Shown here in pieces: positions 1 to 6,875 of a stretch of DNA of 8,170 nucleotides. The notes under the pieces are model-generated. The model was not told where the DNA came from. It saw only the letters and a list, made by a program, of their open reading frames with translations, and searched no databases. The translations under genes were made by a program, and so were the position numbers. Positions within the stretch are counted from its first letter, which is position 1; the number at the start of each line of letters is the position of its first letter. Source of the DNA: JBDNBY01 sp039767595 (GTDB lineage: Bacteria; Pseudomonadota; Alphaproteobacteria; Rhodobacterales; Rhodobacteraceae); assembly GCA_039767595.1 (NCBI GenBank), contig JBDNBY010000103.1, forward strand, positions 1 to 8,170, given 5' to 3'.

Positions 1-558
1 GAGCTGCGCGTGGATATGCGCGTTGAAATCTCGCGGCTGCACAAAGAAATCGGCGCGACGATGATCTATGTGACCCATGATCAAGTTGAGGCGATGACCT
101 TGGCCGATAAGATCGTTGTACTGCGCGCGGGGCGGATCGAGCAAGTTGGCTCGCCGATGGAGCTGTATCAAAACCCAGATAACAAATTTGTCGCCGGCTT
201 TATCGGATCGCCGTCGATGAACTTTTTGAACGGAGAGGTGGCCGGCGAGACACTTACACTGCCCGCTCTGGATGATTTGACAGTGAAGGCACCCAGCTTT
301 TTGCCCCAAGGCGCGGTGACAGTGGGGATCAGACCCCAAGAGATCACACTTCAGACGGCGCCATCACCTGTCAAAGTGGATATCTCCGAACGGCTCGGCG
401 GGGTGGCCTATGATTATCTCAACACCCCAACGGGCGAGCGGATTGTCGTCGAAACGCGGGGCAACACAGTCTTGACATCTGGCACACAAGTGGTTGTGAA
501 TTTTGATGTCCAAGAGGCGCTGTATTTTGATCCAAAAACTGAAGCGCGCCTGAGATAG
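1..558 (+). CDS. Sugar ABC transporter ATP-binding protein, UgpC/MalK type (5' truncated by window)
   Basis: This is the C-terminal ~185 residues of an importer ATPase; the gene begins before the window, so Walker A, the signature motif and Walker B are not visible. The frame is open from base 1. Near the start is the H-loop (YVTHDQVEAMTLADK), then a GRIEQVGSPMELY segment, then an NKFVAGFIGSPSMNF segment, all typical of the MalK/UgpC/MsmK subfamily. The remaining ~110 residues match the TOBE/OB-fold regulatory domain of that group (GIRPQEI motif). Such ATPases power uptake of sugars or glycerol-3-phosphate through a two-permease, binding-protein-dependent importer at the inner membrane. A beta-galactosidase gene starts 70 nt downstream with no terminator between, so a galactoside is the likely substrate; that is inference from context. 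The first in-frame ATG at 16 is internal, not the true start. Confidence 0.93.
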   Translation, partial: ELRVDMRVEISRLHKEIGATMIYVTHDQVEAMTLADKIVVLRAGRIEQVGSPMELYQNPDNKFVAGFIGSPSMNFLNGEVAGETLTLPALDDLTVKAPSFLPQGAVTVGIRPQEITLQTAPSPVKVDISERLGGVAYDYLNTPTGERIVVETRGNTVLTSGTQVVVNFDVQEALYFDPKTEARLR

Positions 559-628
559 ATCGAATGACACAGGCGGTTCAACAAAGCCGCACTTTGCAAG
601 GATGAGATGAGGGCGAGATAGGGACGAG

Positions 629-2560
629 ATGAAACGAGCGTTAGGCACATGTTACTATCCCGAGCATTGGTCCGAGGATCTGTGGCATCAAGATGCGCAG
701 CGTATGGTCGAGATTGGCCTGACATGGGTGCGCATTGGGGAATTCGCATGGTCAAAACTCGAACCCGCCGCAGGGGATTTGCAGTTTGAATGGCTGGATC
801 GGGCCATTGAGATCCTCGGCGCGGCGGGTCTCAAAGTGGTGTTGGGCACGCCAACTGCCACCCCGCCACGGTGGATGGTGGACAAACATCCCGACATGCT
901 CGCGGTCGATGCTGCAGGGGCACCGCGTAAGTTTGGATCGCGGCGGCATTATTGCTTTAGCCATCTGGGATATCGCCGCGAATGCGCGCGTATCGTGGGT
1001 CTATTGGCGCAGCGCTATGGGCAAAACCCGCATGTCGCGGCATGGCAAACCGATAACGAATACGGATGTCATGATACCATTTTGTCCTATAGCGATGCGG
1101 CGCGGCAGGCGTTTCAAACGTGGCTGCGCACGCAATATCCCGGGGATGGCAATGACGGCGATATAGATGCGCTCAATGCCGCATGGGGCAATGTGTTTTG
1201 GTCGATGGACTATGCCAACTTTGATCACATCGACCTGCCCAACCTCACGGTCACAGAGCCAAATCCCGCCCATGTCTTGGATTTTCGGCGTTTTGCCTCG
1301 GACGAAGTGGTGAGCTTTAACAAGCTGCAAGCCGATATTATTCGCGCATATTCCGATGCGCCAATTGCGCATAATTATATGGGGCGCATCACAGATTTTG
1401 ATCATTTCAAAGTGGGGGATGATTTAGACATTGCCAGTTGGGATAGCTATCCGCTTGGGTTTTTAGAGGATCGCGTCAGCGCAAGCGAAGCGCATCGCGC
1501 CCTTTATGCCCGTCAGGGGGATCCAGATTTTCAGGCCTTTCACCATGACCTCTATCGAGCTGTGGGCAAGGGGCGCTGGTGGATCATGGAGCAACAACCC
1601 GGGCCAGTGAATTGGGCGCCGTATAACCCTGCGCCATTGCCGGGCATGGTGCGCCTATGGACATGGGAGGCGTTTGCCCACGGGGCCGAGGCCGTGTGCT
1701 ATTTCCGCTGGCGCCAAGCCCCAATGGCCCAAGAGCAAATGCACGCCGGTCTGTTGCGCCCCGATAGCGCGCCGGCCGCCGCCTATCATGAGGCGCAGCA
1801 GGTGGTGCAAGAGTTGCGCGATGCCCCCGACGTTACGCCCGTCCAATCCCAAGTGGCCCTGATCTTTGATTACGAGGCGGATTGGGCATGGCAGATTCAA
1901 CCCCATGCCAAGGGGCTATCCTATTTCGACATCGTCTTTGATGTCTATCGGGCGATGCGTGCGCTGGGCCTGTCCGTTGATATCGTACCGCCCACAGTGC
2001 GGGATTTAGAGGGTTATGATCTCGTCTCAGTCCCAGCCATGATGCACTTGCCCGAGAGTTTTAAACAGGTTCTGGCCGCTGCGCCCGCGCAAGTGGTCTA
2101 TGGTCCACGCACGGCCGCGCGGGATGAAACTTTTAACATACCCGTGCCCTTGCCGCCCGATGTAGCAGATATTCCGGCCACAGTGTCCTATGTCGAAAGC
2201 TTGCGGCCCAGCGCCTCGGTTCCCCTTGAGGGGGGCGGGCAGGTGCAGGCCTATCGCGAACATCTTGAAACCGAGGCGCAGACGTGCCTGCGGGCAGCGG
2301 ACGGCGGCACCATCATGATCCGCAACAACGCTGCATGGTATGTGGCAGCGGTATTAGATTTAGACGGGTGGTGCACGGTGTTGCGCCAGATCTGCGCCGC
2401 GGCGCAGATTGAGACCATGGATCTGCCCGCAGGGCTGCGCACGCGGATCACGGGGCAAGAGCGGTTTTGGTTCAATCACCTTCCGCATGCGATTGAATTT
2501 CGTGGACTGCATTTGCCCGCCGCCGGTGTCCTGCGCAGGTCTTTGGACGAGCGCGCATAA
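629..2560 (+). CDS. Beta-galactosidase, glycoside hydrolase family 42
   Basis: The 643-residue protein has the usual length for GH42 and lacks a signal peptide, so it should act in the cytoplasm, hydrolysing terminal beta-galactosides taken up by the upstream ABC importer. The N-terminus (GTCYYPEHW at residues 6-14) is characteristic. The TIM barrel covers roughly residues 1-380. The predicted acid/base is Glu144 in QTDNEYG, and the predicted nucleophile is Glu321 in WWIMEQQPGPVNW. A trimerisation-type domain (about 390-595) and a short C-terminal beta domain follow. ATG 629 is preceded by a purine-rich GGGACGAG. Some GH42 enzymes bind zinc through four Cys; here only Cys109 and Cys147 lie in comparable places and no CxCxxC cluster is present, so the metal site is probably absent. 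An intrinsic terminator overlaps the stop codon. Exact sugar specificity cannot be read from the sequence. Confidence 0.95.
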   Translation: MKRALGTCYYPEHWSEDLWHQDAQRMVEIGLTWVRIGEFAWSKLEPAAGDLQFEWLDRAIEILGAAGLKVVLGTPTATPPRWMVDKHPDMLAVDAAGAPRKFGSRRHYCFSHLGYRRECARIVGLLAQRYGQNPHVAAWQTDNEYGCHDTILSYSDAARQAFQTWLRTQYPGDGNDGDIDALNAAWGNVFWSMDYANFDHIDLPNLTVTEPNPAHVLDFRRFASDEVVSFNKLQADIIRAYSDAPIAHNYMGRITDFDHFKVGDDLDIASWDSYPLGFLEDRVSASEAHRALYARQGDPDFQAFHHDLYRAVGKGRWWIMEQQPGPVNWAPYNPAPLPGMVRLWTWEAFAHGAEAVCYFRWRQAPMAQEQMHAGLLRPDSAPAAAYHEAQQVVQELRDAPDVTPVQSQVALIFDYEADWAWQIQPHAKGLSYFDIVFDVYRAMRALGLSVDIVPPTVRDLEGYDLVSVPAMMHLPESFKQVLAAAPAQVVYGPRTAARDETFNIPVPLPPDVADIPATVSYVESLRPSASVPLEGGGQVQAYREHLETEAQTCLRAADGGTIMIRNNAAWYVAAVLDLDGWCTVLRQICAAAQIETMDLPAGLRTRITGQERFWFNHLPHAIEFRGLHLPAAGVLRRSLDERA

Positions 2561-2578
2561 ATGTGATGTGCGTTTTTT
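2552..2578 (+). terminator. Rho-independent terminator overlapping the beta-galactosidase stop codon
   Basis: A 7-bp stem pairs CGCGCAT (2552-2558) with ATGTGCG (2566-2572), including one G-U pair, around a 7-nt loop. Six T residues (2573-2578) follow immediately. The stem begins inside the last codons of the GH42 gene and includes the first base of its TAA stop. It separates the sugar operon from the cytochrome genes. Confidence 0.82.
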
Positions 2579-2593
2579 GGGTGGTGTGATAAG

Positions 2594-2621
2594 TTGAAAC
2601 TTGATTTTAACAAAATATAAA
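2594..2621 (+). promoter_or_regulatory. Sigma70-type promoter for the cytochrome pair
   Basis: TTGAAA (2594-2599) and TATAAA (2616-2621) each match the housekeeping consensus at five of six positions and are separated by 16 nt. They sit in an AT-rich gap just after the terminator of the previous operon and about 36 nt before the cytochrome start codon. An inverted repeat, AAGTT-GA-AACTT (2591-2602), covers the -35 element and could be an operator; no regulator can be named. Confidence 0.5.
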
Positions 2622-2656
2622 TCATCTCTTGGTAGAAAGAAAAAAGGAGCACACAG

Positions 2657-3100
2657 ATGAAGGTATTACATATAGTGGCCACTGCGCTGGCCGTGACTTG
2701 CAGCGCTCAGATCGGTGTTGCTCATGAGGATGTCAAAGATCCCAATGTGAAACAGCGCATGATGCTGATGTCAGAAGTGGGTGCGAACACCAAAACATTG
2801 GGCAAAATGGCCAAAGGGGCACAGCCCTTTGATGCAGCCAGCGCTCAGGCGGCCTTGGCCAAAATCGCGGAACTCTCTAAGGCGGCCCCTGCGGCATTCG
2901 AAGTGCAGGGCGATGATCCCAAAACCGAAGCGTTGCCTGTGATTTGGGATGAGTTTGATAATTTTACCGATCTATCGATGAAACTCTCGGCCGATGCCGA
3001 AATGCTGGCCGGTCAAGTCAACACTCTTGACGATTTACGCGCGAATATGGCGTTGATTGGCGGGGGCTGTAAGGCCTGCCATAGCAAATACCGCGAGTGA
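2657..3100 (+). CDS. Class II cytochrome c (c-556 / cytochrome c' family)
   Basis: This 147-residue protein has an N-terminal signal peptide (about residues 1-22, cleavage probably after GVA), so it is exported to the periplasm. The mature part is mostly helical, as expected for the four-helix-bundle class II cytochromes, and carries one haem-binding CKACH motif (Cys138, Cys141, His142) at its extreme C-terminus, the hallmark of this class. Met residues in RMMLM (35, 36, 38) lie where the sixth ligand of low-spin c-556 proteins is found, which favours an electron carrier over a gas-binding high-spin c'; that distinction is inference. ATG 2657 follows a strong AAAGGAG ribosome-binding site. 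The next cytochrome gene begins 4 nt after its stop, so the two are probably translated together and may exchange electrons. Confidence 0.93.
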   Translation: MKVLHIVATALAVTCSAQIGVAHEDVKDPNVKQRMMLMSEVGANTKTLGKMAKGAQPFDAASAQAALAKIAELSKAAPAAFEVQGDDPKTEALPVIWDEFDNFTDLSMKLSADAEMLAGQVNTLDDLRANMALIGGGCKACHSKYRE

Positions 3101-3104
3101 TGTG

Positions 3105-3968
3105 ATGCGGCGATGGGCCTTGGGGCTATGTGCTGTGGCTGTGTTGGGGGCCGTTGGGTATTTTGTTATCACTGCCCCCAAACAGACCAGCACGATTGCC
3201 TTAGCGCAGCTCGAAAATGTGGATCTGCAGCGCGGGGCCAAAGTGTTTTCAGTGGCGGGCTGTGCCAATTGTCACATATCCGTGGGGCAAGACGACCCTT
3301 TGCACCTTGGTGGGGGAATGGTGTTTGACACGCCATTTGGAAAATTTGTCGCGCCCAATATCTCAATGGATCCAGAGCATGGCATCGGCGCATGGGATGC
3401 GCGCGCGTTTTATGCCGCAGTTAAATGGGGGCAATCGCCCGACGGGTCGCATTATTTCCCTGTGTTTCCCTATAGCGCGTATCGGTTGATGCGCGATGAG
3501 GATGTGGCCGCGCTGTGGTCCTATTGGCAAACCTTGCCTGCCGCCGCGCGCCCGTCCGAGCCGCATGATATGCTGTGGCCCCTGTCTATGCGGCGCAACA
3601 TCGGCGGGTGGAAATGGCTCAATATGCCCCAAAGTAACGTATCCGTGCCGCAAGACGACGGCGCCTATGTTGTTGAGGGGTTGGCCCACTGTGCACAGTG
3701 TCATACGCCGCGCAATATTATGGGCGGGCTCAAGACCTCTGCTTGGATGCGCGGGGCGCCTAATCCCAGTGGTCGGGGGCGCATCCCCTCTATTCATCCT
3801 GATGATCTGGGGTGGGGCAAAGAGGATATTGTTGAATATCTGAGTTCTGGGTTCACGCCTGACTATGATATGGCAGGCGGCAAAATGGCCGATGTGATCA
3901 AGAGCCTTGCGCCGCTGAGCCGTGTGGAAAAAGAGCAGATTGCAGATTACCTGCTGTCCTTGAACTAA
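3105..3968 (+). CDS. Diheme cytochrome c, membrane-anchored or secreted
   Basis: This is a 287-residue protein with two class I cytochrome c domains. Residues 5-22 form a hydrophobic segment after MRRW, either an uncleaved membrane anchor or a signal peptide, placing the haems in the periplasm. Haem sites are GCANCH (Cys53, Cys56, His57) and HCAQCH (Cys196, Cys199, His200). PNISMDPEHGIGAW, FPYSAYRLM and the C-terminal GGKMADVIKSLAPLS match the diheme cytochromes that serve as electron acceptors of periplasmic dehydrogenases; Met129 and Met256 or Met261 are candidate axial ligands. ATG 3105 is preferred: an in-frame TTG at 3057 would add 16 residues overlapping the upstream gene and spoil the signal-like N-terminus, while GTG 3102 is possible. 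Ribosome-binding sequence is weak, which fits translational coupling to the c-556-like gene. No dehydrogenase lies beside it here, so its electron donor is unknown. Confidence 0.9.
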   Translation: MRRWALGLCAVAVLGAVGYFVITAPKQTSTIALAQLENVDLQRGAKVFSVAGCANCHISVGQDDPLHLGGGMVFDTPFGKFVAPNISMDPEHGIGAWDARAFYAAVKWGQSPDGSHYFPVFPYSAYRLMRDEDVAALWSYWQTLPAAARPSEPHDMLWPLSMRRNIGGWKWLNMPQSNVSVPQDDGAYVVEGLAHCAQCHTPRNIMGGLKTSAWMRGAPNPSGRGRIPSIHPDDLGWGKEDIVEYLSSGFTPDYDMAGGKMADVIKSLAPLSRVEKEQIADYLLSLN

Positions 3969-4029
3969 ATCACATGTCATGACACAGGCTCTTCATCATG
4001 CGGGTCGGTATAGCTGTTGGAGGCCGTTT

Positions 4030-4488
4030 ATGAAAGTTGTCCTTGTCGCGCCTGAGATCCCGCATAACACAGGCTCCATTGGGCGCAGCTGTGTGGCGCT
4101 TGGGATTGAGCTGATTTTAATCAAACCTTATGGGTTTTCAATTGATAGCAAAACCGTGCAACGGGCTGGCACGCGCTATTGGCAATTTGTGCAGCTCAGC
4201 GAATATGACAGTTGGAAGGCCTTTATTGCCGACAGACAGCCGCCGCGCGAGAGCCTGTACCTGTTTGAAGAGGATGGCCCGTCGAGTTTTTACACCCCTG
4301 AGTATGATCAAGCGGGCTATCTCGTGTTTGGGTGCGAGTCGGCGGGCCTTCCGAGCGCGATCCAAGAGGCCTATGCTGATCGCATGTTTCATGTGCCGAT
4401 GCGCAGCGCAGCGGTCAAATCCCTCAATTTGTCAAATGTGGCTACGGCCGTGATGTATCAAGCGTTGCGCCCCAGTTTATTGGGGTGA
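4030..4488 (+). CDS. trmL: tRNA (cytidine(34)-2'-O)-methyltransferase TrmL
   Basis: The 152-residue protein is close to the length of E. coli TrmL (about 157) and is a minimal SPOUT methyltransferase. It uses S-adenosylmethionine to methylate the ribose 2'-OH of the wobble nucleotide 34 in tRNA-Leu isoacceptors. Diagnostic motifs are PEIPHNTGSIGR (residues 8-19), IKPYGFSID (31-39), FGCESAGLP (100-108) and the knot-forming SLNLSNVATAVMYQ (131-144), which binds the methyl donor. ATG 4030 is chosen because GGAGG (4019-4023) precedes it at a 6-nt spacing and the protein then begins exactly at the family's usual N-terminus; the in-frame ATG at 3979 would add 17 unrelated residues. The gene lies 61 nt after the diheme cytochrome gene. 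No good intrinsic terminator is visible after it. Confidence 0.95.
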   Translation: MKVVLVAPEIPHNTGSIGRSCVALGIELILIKPYGFSIDSKTVQRAGTRYWQFVQLSEYDSWKAFIADRQPPRESLYLFEEDGPSSFYTPEYDQAGYLVFGCESAGLPSAIQEAYADRMFHVPMRSAAVKSLNLSNVATAVMYQALRPSLLG

Positions 4489-4623
4489 TCATACCTATTG
4501 TGCAGGGGCGGCCGGATCCTTTATCCGCGAAATCTGTCTGTATTTCCAAAATGGTGGTTTCCCCAGCAAGATTTGGTGATTCTGTGCCACAGTTGTGTCA
4601 ATACAAGTAAAAAAGGCGAAATA

Positions 4624-4650
4624 TTGACAAAAGTCTAAATTTTCTATTTC
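4624..4650 (+). promoter_or_regulatory. Weak promoter candidate ahead of the BapA-prefix gene
   Basis: The 4489-4735 gap is AT-rich from about 4600 onward and holds no gene. It contains a perfect TTGACA (4624-4629), but the best -10-like match, TATTTC (4645-4650), is poor and only 15 nt away. An 11-nt inverted repeat, CTGTG-C-CACAG (4582-4592), lies about 30 nt upstream and could bind a regulator. Start site and use are uncertain. Confidence 0.25.
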
Positions 4651-4735
4651 CGATTGCCTCAAAATGATCTAAAGGTAAATAAAAAGTATATAAGCGTAAA
4701 CCCAAAGAGTGCGCAGAGGTCGAGTAGGTATAGGC

Positions 4736-5227
4736 ATGAGCGCGATAGATTTCTTGATCCGCACAGGTGCGGGCAGAGTTGAGAAGGGCGTAGTTGGCGG
4801 TGATGCCGGTTCCTTGGTCGAACTGACGCCCTACAGTGACATTTCTTTTAATTTGGATGTGACGCAAATGCGGGGCTATCTTCGGGATGGTACTGATTTG
4901 GTGATGGAATTGGCTGATGGGTCGCGCATTACAATCAAAGGGTTCTTTGGCCCCGATGGTGAGCCGATGTCGGAGTTGTTCCTCAGTGGAGAGGGCTCCA
5001 TTCGACAAGTGACTTTTGATGGCGCGGATGGCGATATCCTCTTTGCCAGCTATGCCGCTCCGCAGCAGTGGGATAAGTGGAGTGATCTAGATGATTTGAT
5101 CTTTTTGGATCGCCCAGATGTAATGGTCGCAGATTATGCCGTTGGATCAGAGAACGAAACCTCAACCTTGCGGGGCTTGAGCATGATGATGATCGCCTCT
5201 ATGAAGCCCTCGATTTTGCGGGTCTAG
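4736..5227 (+). CDS. BapA-prefix-domain protein: N-terminal part of a T1SS adhesin, fused out of frame to the exporter gene
   Basis: The 163-residue reading frame starts at ATG 4736 after a modest GTAGG ribosome-binding sequence. Residues 27-95 resemble the BapA/Bap prefix-like domain found at the N-terminus of large type I-secreted adhesins: LDVTQMRGYLRDGTDLVMEL followed by DGSRITIKGFF. Residues 96-135 (QQWDKWSDLDDLIFL) also resemble the N-termini of roseobacter adhesin-like proteins. After about residue 143 the frame enters DNA that, in another frame, encodes the end of an ABC exporter; the last ~16 residues (Met-rich, ending SILRV) therefore look like meaningless out-of-frame sequence. No Ig-like, RTX or C-terminal secretion signal remains, so this appears to be a truncated remnant. 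It could still be made as a short protein. The family assignment rests on recognised motif pattern, not alignment. Confidence 0.7.
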   Translation: MSAIDFLIRTGAGRVEKGVVGGDAGSLVELTPYSDISFNLDVTQMRGYLRDGTDLVMELADGSRITIKGFFGPDGEPMSELFLSGEGSIRQVTFDGADGDILFASYAAPQQWDKWSDLDDLIFLDRPDVMVADYAVGSENETSTLRGLSMMMIASMKPSILRV

Positions 5228-5586
5228 GTCAGCATGTGCGCCAGCATCCCAAGGGCCTAGATCTTGAGATTGGCGATGGCGGTACGGGCCTGTCGGTCGG
5301 CCAGCGGCAATCTGTGGGCTGGGCGCGTCTGTGGTTGCAAGATCCGCAGATCTGCCTCTTGGATGAGCCGACAGCGGCCTTGGATCAAACATTGGAAACG
5401 GCGATCATCTCGCGGTTGGGCGCATGGCTAGAGGGGCGCACATCGGTGATTGCCACCCACCGCGTGCCGATCTTGACGTTGATGGATCGCACACTCGTAT
5501 TACAAACTGGTCGCTTGGCCGTCGATGGCCCGCGTGAGCAACTGCTTGAACATTTGACCCGTGTGACGGCCGCAGGAGGCAAGTAA
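5164..5586 (+). pseudogene. 3' remnant of a type I secretion ABC exporter (LapB/HlyB type)
   Basis: About 140 codons remain from the end of a T1SS exporter ATPase domain. Visible parts in order: a GLEHDDDRLYEALDFAGLG segment typical of the helical subdomain before the signature, LSVGQRQ (ABC signature), ICLLDEPTAALD (Walker B and D-loop, about 5350-5385), and VIATHR (H-loop). The peptidase-like and membrane domains and Walker A are missing, roughly 400 or more residues by comparison with the family. The frame enters the adjacent adhesin remnant without a start codon; GTG 5236 is the first in-frame candidate and has no ribosome-binding site. The left edge is approximate, with the junction somewhere in 5145-5185. 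Its TAA stop (5584-5586) abuts the ATG of the HlyD-like gene, as in intact T1SS operons. Without Walker A and the membrane domain it cannot act as a transporter. Confidence 0.85.
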
Positions 5587-6782
5587 ATGGCAATGATAAC
5601 ACATACTGCCCCAAGACACGGCGTCGGGCGCGCTATCGCAGGGGTGTTCAACGGAGCATCGATGATCATTTGGCTGAGCGCGGGGGCGGTCCTTGCCTTT
5701 GTGCTCTGGGCCTCTTTTGCGTGGATTGATGAGATTGTGCGTGCCGATGGCGAAGTCACGGCCTCGTCAAAACCGCAGATTATCCAAAACCTAGAGGGCG
5801 GCATTATGTCCGAGCTGATGGTGTCCGAAGGGGATGTCGTCATGCGCGGTCAGACGTTGGCGCGGCTGCATTCGACCAAATTTCAATCTTCGGTGACGGA
5901 TTTACAAGATCAGATTATCGCGCTTGAAATTCGCCGCATTCGCCTTGAGGTTGAGATGGCGGATTGTTTGAGTTTTCTGTACCTGAGCTGATCATTCAAA
6001 ATTCGCCTGAGATTTTCCGATCCGAAAACGCGCTCTTGCGGGCGCGCCAAATGGATTACGTCAATCGCCGCGAGGGCGCAAATCGCGTGATGGACGAAGC
6101 GATGCGCGAAAAGAAACTCTACGAAGACATGCTCAAAAAAGGTGTTGTCGCCGAGGTCGAAGTGACCCGCGTGCGCAAGGCGGCCACAGATGCCCAAGTG
6201 GCCTATGATGAAACGATCTCTAAGACTGAGCTAGACCGCGCGCAGGCGTATTCAGACGTGCTCAAAGAGTTGCAAACACTTAAGCAAACGCTCAATGCCT
6301 CGCAAGATCAGCTCACACGCACGGTGTTGACGTCGCCGATGGACGGTGTGGTCACCAACCTCGCGATCACGACGATTGGCGGCGTGATCCGCCTAGGTGA
6401 AGAGATTATGCGCATCATCCCCGTCGATGACGAAATGTTCATTGAGGCCCGCGTCAAACCCGAAGATATCGCCGGCGTTGAAATTGGCCAAAGCGCGACG
6501 GTCAAGCTATCGGCCTATGATTACACGATTTTTGGTACATTGCATGGCACCGTCGATGTGATTTCAGCCGATACATTCAAAGACGAGCGCGCCCAAGATG
6601 GCGATCCGCATTACAAAGTGACGGTGAAAGTCGCGTAATCCTTGCTCAGTGATCGGCAAAAACATTTGGAAATTCGCCCTGGGATGCAGGCCCAAGTCGA
6701 GCTGCACACAGGCGAGCGGACGGTCATGCAGTATTTGGTCAAACCGCTCTATAAATCGACCGAGGCCTTTGGCGAGCGCTAG
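5587..6782 (+). pseudogene. T1SS membrane-fusion protein, HlyD/LapC family (frameshift plus internal stop)
   Basis: ATG 5587 follows GGAGG (5575-5579). The first frame encodes a cytoplasmic tail, a membrane segment (about residues 26-47) and the lipoyl-like half PQIIQNLEGGIMSELMVSEG, ending at TGA 5989. The family match leaves this frame after EVEMA (about 5961) and continues one frame back as GLFEFSVPELIIQ; loss of a single base, for example one G from a GCGGGA run, would explain it. The second stretch holds the coiled coil (about 6030-6310), the second lipoyl half (TVLTSPMDGVVTNLAI) and the beta-barrel. TAA at 6636-6638 then interrupts it, yet the same frame continues with typical family C-terminal sequence (LEIRPGMQAQVELHTGE, YLVKPLYKSTEAF) to TAG 6780-6782. 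Repaired, it is about 398 residues, close to family length. Normally it would join the inner-membrane exporter to a TolC-like channel. Confidence 0.88.
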
Positions 6783-6806
6783 GCCAAACATCTGCGATGC
6801 GTGAGG

Positions 6807-6836
6807 AGCCATTCAAGTGATCTTGGGTGGTTTTTT
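6807..6836 (+). terminator. Rho-independent terminator after the T1SS remnant
   Basis: A 9-bp stem pairs CCATTCAAG (6809-6817) with CTTGGGTGG (6822-6830), including two G-U pairs, with a TGAT tetraloop. Six T residues (6831-6836) follow directly. It lies 27 nt after the TAG at 6782 that would end the intact membrane-fusion gene, which supports that downstream stop as the ancestral gene end. Confidence 0.85.
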
Positions 6837-6875
6837 GCTGTTTAAGGCGATCTTGAATGCGAGAGGGCCGCGCTG

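Noticed and set aside
572..596. Short inverted repeats between the ABC ATPase and the beta-galactosidase (GCGG/CCGC and CAAAG/CTTTG)
   Set aside because: The stems are 4-5 bp, compete with each other and have no T-run, so they do not make a terminator.
3363..3980. A 205-codon minus-strand open frame opposite the diheme cytochrome gene
   Set aside because: It is a shadow of a gene with two clear haem motifs; its composition is unlike a real protein and no ribosome-binding site was noted.
3975..3984. Perfect 10-bp palindrome TGTCATGACA between the diheme cytochrome gene and trmL
   Set aside because: It is short, a single copy with no repeat partner, and not placed at a recognisable promoter; chance is likely.
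4513..4527. CGGAT/ATCCG inverted repeat after trmL as a terminator
   Set aside because: The stem is only 5 bp and no T-tract follows.
4489..4735. A possible small gene or RNA in the gap between trmL and the BapA-prefix gene
   Set aside because: No open frame with a start signal, no conserved RNA structure and no repeat was recognised; only a weak promoter candidate and a short palindrome.
5236..5586. A complete small ATPase gene starting at GTG 5236
   Set aside because: No ribosome-binding site precedes it, ABC-like sequence continues upstream of the start in the same frame, and Walker A is absent; a remnant fits better.
6810..6859. CATTCAAG ... CTTGAATG inverted repeat with a 34-nt spacer, as a possible mobile-element end
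   Set aside because: The left arm is better explained as part of the terminator stem, no target duplication or transposase is present, and 8 bp is within chance.
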